Shown here one piece after another: positions 39,734 to 41,748 of a stretch of 41,748 bases of DNA. The notes under the pieces were generated by a model, which saw only the letters and a list, made by a program, of their open reading frames with translations, did no database searches and was not told the origin of the DNA. Numbering within the stretch: the stretch's first letter is position 1; each line of letters starts with the position of its first letter. Source of the DNA: Phycisphaerae bacterium (GTDB lineage Bacteria > Planctomycetota > Phycisphaerae > UBA1845). The translations under genes were made by a program, and so were the position numbers. Where the stretch lies: contig JAJDDZ010000312.1 of the NCBI GenBank assembly GCA_029260025.1, positions 1-41,748 on the forward strand, given 5' to 3'.

Positions 39734-40063
39734 GAAACAGTTTCCGGGAGTTCGAGCACGCTACGATCTATGACCAGCAGCGTCGAAACCCCTCTCAAGA
39801 CAATTCTTCTGGATCCTCAATCGATACAAGCGGGAACGCCCGCTCGACATTGATTCATCGGAAACCATCTAGACGTGTTCCAGAACCACCCAAATACCCG
39901 TGCGACCGATAATAACGACACCTATTGCCCGTCAAGATGGTACCTCAGTGACTCCGAGTGTCGCCCATAACAAAGCGAGCAACGCAACAAGCCGATAAAA
40001 ATGAGATAGCACGCACCGTTCTAAAGGACGTGGCTGCTTGCAGATTCACATGACGCTTTTTTC

Positions 40064-41068
40064 ATGGACATTAACTGTTTGAAAGTACTGTCGGAAACCA
40101 AGAGCTCCTGGCGCTCGATTTTGATACTTATCGCGCTCACGGCGATGACTTTTACAGCAGATTCCGCGCTCGCGAAGGGCAATCCGAAAACGAAATCAGT
40201 CGCAATCCTCTATTCAGCCAAAACCAGATACCTCAGCGCAGCCACAGCAATCGAAACGAAGCTTCGGTCTCAAGGACTTGATATACGCGCGATCGAGCTT
40301 CCTCCAAAGTCCAAGGGCAAAGAGTTCGCCGCTGCCGTCGCAGAATTGAAGAAGTTCAATCCGACCGTCGTAGCGACAGGCGGACGCGCCGCGACCGAAG
40401 TCGCGCTTGGTGAAATACCCAATGCAAAAGTCGTTTTCTTCATGGTTCCAAACGCGCTCGATGTCTCCTTCGATGATAGTAGTTCGCAAGGAGGCAGACA
40501 GATCGTGGGTGTTACGTCGGATATCGCCCCCGACGAACAGCTAAGATTGATCAAGAATCTCACCCCAGGAGTGACACGCCTGACGATTCTCGCAAGCGAT
40601 CGAACCAAGAAAACCGCCACTGCGATTTCCCAAGCGGGTACCAGGCTCGGCGTCGAGCTCCAAGTACTGATCGCCAGCCGCAACGAATTCCCCGCGACCA
40701 TCGACAAGCTGACAGCGAGCGGAACAGATGGTGTCATCATGATCCCCGACGCCAACATTTACAACTCAACCACCGTGCAACGTCTATTAGTATGGGGAGC
40801 GCGCAAACACAAATCCGTATGGGGGTTCTCCCCAAATATCGTTCGAGCAGGTGCGATAGCGGGGATCTTCTCAGACGCGGAGTCGGTTGGAAAACAAACT
40901 GCCATCTTGATCGAAAGCGTCCTGAGGGGCGAAGAAACCGAGTCTATCGGGCTTCACTATGCGACAGAAGTCCAAATAGCGATCAACGATAGAACAGCAC
41001 AAGTGATCGAAGTCAGTATCGAAGAACGGCATTTAAGCGCAAACACTGTGAGGTATGGTGACCAATGA
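40064..41068 (+). CDS. ABC-type substrate-binding protein (PF04392/DUF534-like), secreted
   Basis: Signal peptide ILILIALTAMTFTADSALA; KSVAILYSAKTRYLSAATAIETKLRSQGLDI, PTVVATGGRAATEVAL, IVGVTSDIAPDEQLRLIKNLTPGVTRLTIL. Confidence 0.82.
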   Translation: MDINCLKVLSETKSSWRSILILIALTAMTFTADSALAKGNPKTKSVAILYSAKTRYLSAATAIETKLRSQGLDIRAIELPPKSKGKEFAAAVAELKKFNPTVVATGGRAATEVALGEIPNAKVVFFMVPNALDVSFDDSSSQGGRQIVGVTSDIAPDEQLRLIKNLTPGVTRLTILASDRTKKTATAISQAGTRLGVELQVLIASRNEFPATIDKLTASGTDGVIMIPDANIYNSTTVQRLLVWGARKHKSVWGFSPNIVRAGAIAGIFSDAESVGKQTAILIESVLRGEETESIGLHYATEVQIAINDRTAQVIEVSIEERHLSANTVRYGDQ

Positions 41069-41748
41069 TTATCAGGACAAAACCAGACTCGACCAATCAA
41101 GACGACGGCTCTTGCGATCGCCAACCGCAAGACCCACGCGTCCCAGCCCCGAATCGTACGATGCAAAGGATCCTCGTTCGCCGTGGGCCGCGCCAATCGG
41201 CCTTCGTCGCCGACCCGACATCATACCGTCGCCCCGTGCGAGCCTCGCTCATCCTGGCTATCGCATGCGCTAATCTTGCTCCGTTTCACGGCGCTTCAGC
41301 TCAACTCCTGGCAGAGGAAAAAGAACCCGCACCAGATTCTGATCTAGTTGCGGACGCTGAGGAATTCGACGACATAGACCTGTTCGACCTGGACGTCCCG
41401 ATTGTCGTGACGGCTTCGCGAAAGGCCCAGTCCCTCGCTAAGGTGCCGTTTGCGATGAGCGTTGTCACCGCCGAGGACATTCGACGAGCCGGCGCAAGGT
41501 CGATTCCGGACGCACTTCGCTTGGTTCCAGGTGTCGATGTTGCCGAGCTTACCGACGGAAACGCGGCGGTTTCCCCCAGAGGATCCCACAGCTTTACTTC
41601 GCGTGCCGTACTCGTTTTGATTGACGGGCGACAGATTTTTGACTCATTTTTCGGCGGAACCCTCTGGGGAAGCTGGCCAATACAAATCGAGGACATCGCT
41701 CGAATCGAAGTCATTCGTGGTCCAGGCGGCGTCTCATGGGGGGCAAAC
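41065..41748 (+). CDS. TonB-dependent receptor, N-terminal part including plug domain (runs off right edge)
   Basis: Frame-1 reading from ATG 41065, open to the end: MIIRTKPDST...DLFDLDVPIVVTASRKAQSLAKVPFAMSVVTAEDIRRAGARSIPDALRLVPGVDVAELTDGNAAVSPRGSHSFTSRAVLVLIDGRQIF...IARIEVIRGPGGVSWGAN. Overlaps the upstream stop by ATGA; absent from the ORF track because it has no stop in the window. Confidence 0.9.
   Translation, partial: MIIRTKPDSTNQDDGSCDRQPQDPRVPAPNRTMQRILVRRGPRQSAFVADPTSYRRPVRASLILAIACANLAPFHGASAQLLAEEKEPAPDSDLVADAEEFDDIDLFDLDVPIVVTASRKAQSLAKVPFAMSVVTAEDIRRAGARSIPDALRLVPGVDVAELTDGNAAVSPRGSHSFTSRAVLVLIDGRQIFDSFFGGTLWGSWPIQIEDIARIEVIRGPGGVSWGAN

Overview
The window looks like ordinary bacterial chromosome: about 30 protein genes, two tRNAs (Leu-CAA, Ser-UGA), and no CRISPR array, IS element or prophage that I can support. 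Main blocks, left to right: an ArsR/SRPBCC pair running off the left edge; a cysteine-synthase-like PLP enzyme; a GT39-like membrane protein; ResB/CcsA cytochrome c assembly; an M3 oligoendopeptidase; aminofutalosine synthase MqnE; an MgtC-like protein; QueF; an unassigned HExxH protein; a XerC/D recombinase; RecQ; a DUF255 thioredoxin-like protein upstream of a three-gene RND efflux operon; DinB; an S9 peptidase; a C45-like hydrolase; two tandem PilZ paralogs; PanD; an NDUFA9-like NAD-binding protein; GpmI. The right end is a signalling locus of two divergent ATGA-coupled operons: histidine kinase -> REC-GGDEF-REC-GAF-HD-GYP on one side, ABC-type substrate-binding protein -> TonB-dependent receptor (cut by the window edge and absent from the ORF track) on the other. 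Best candidates for something undescribed: (1) a 52-codon minus-strand small membrane-protein gene at 31557..31715 with a good Shine-Dalgarno, an in-frame UGA at codon 25 and a hairpin just downstream of it, either a selenoprotein/recoding candidate or a fresh nonsense mutation; (2) the divergent SBP/TonB receptor and HK/c-di-GMP locus with a nearby tandem PilZ pair; (3) a strand-composition inversion across the window that suggests the replication terminus. All functional calls come from reading translations by eye; no database search was run.
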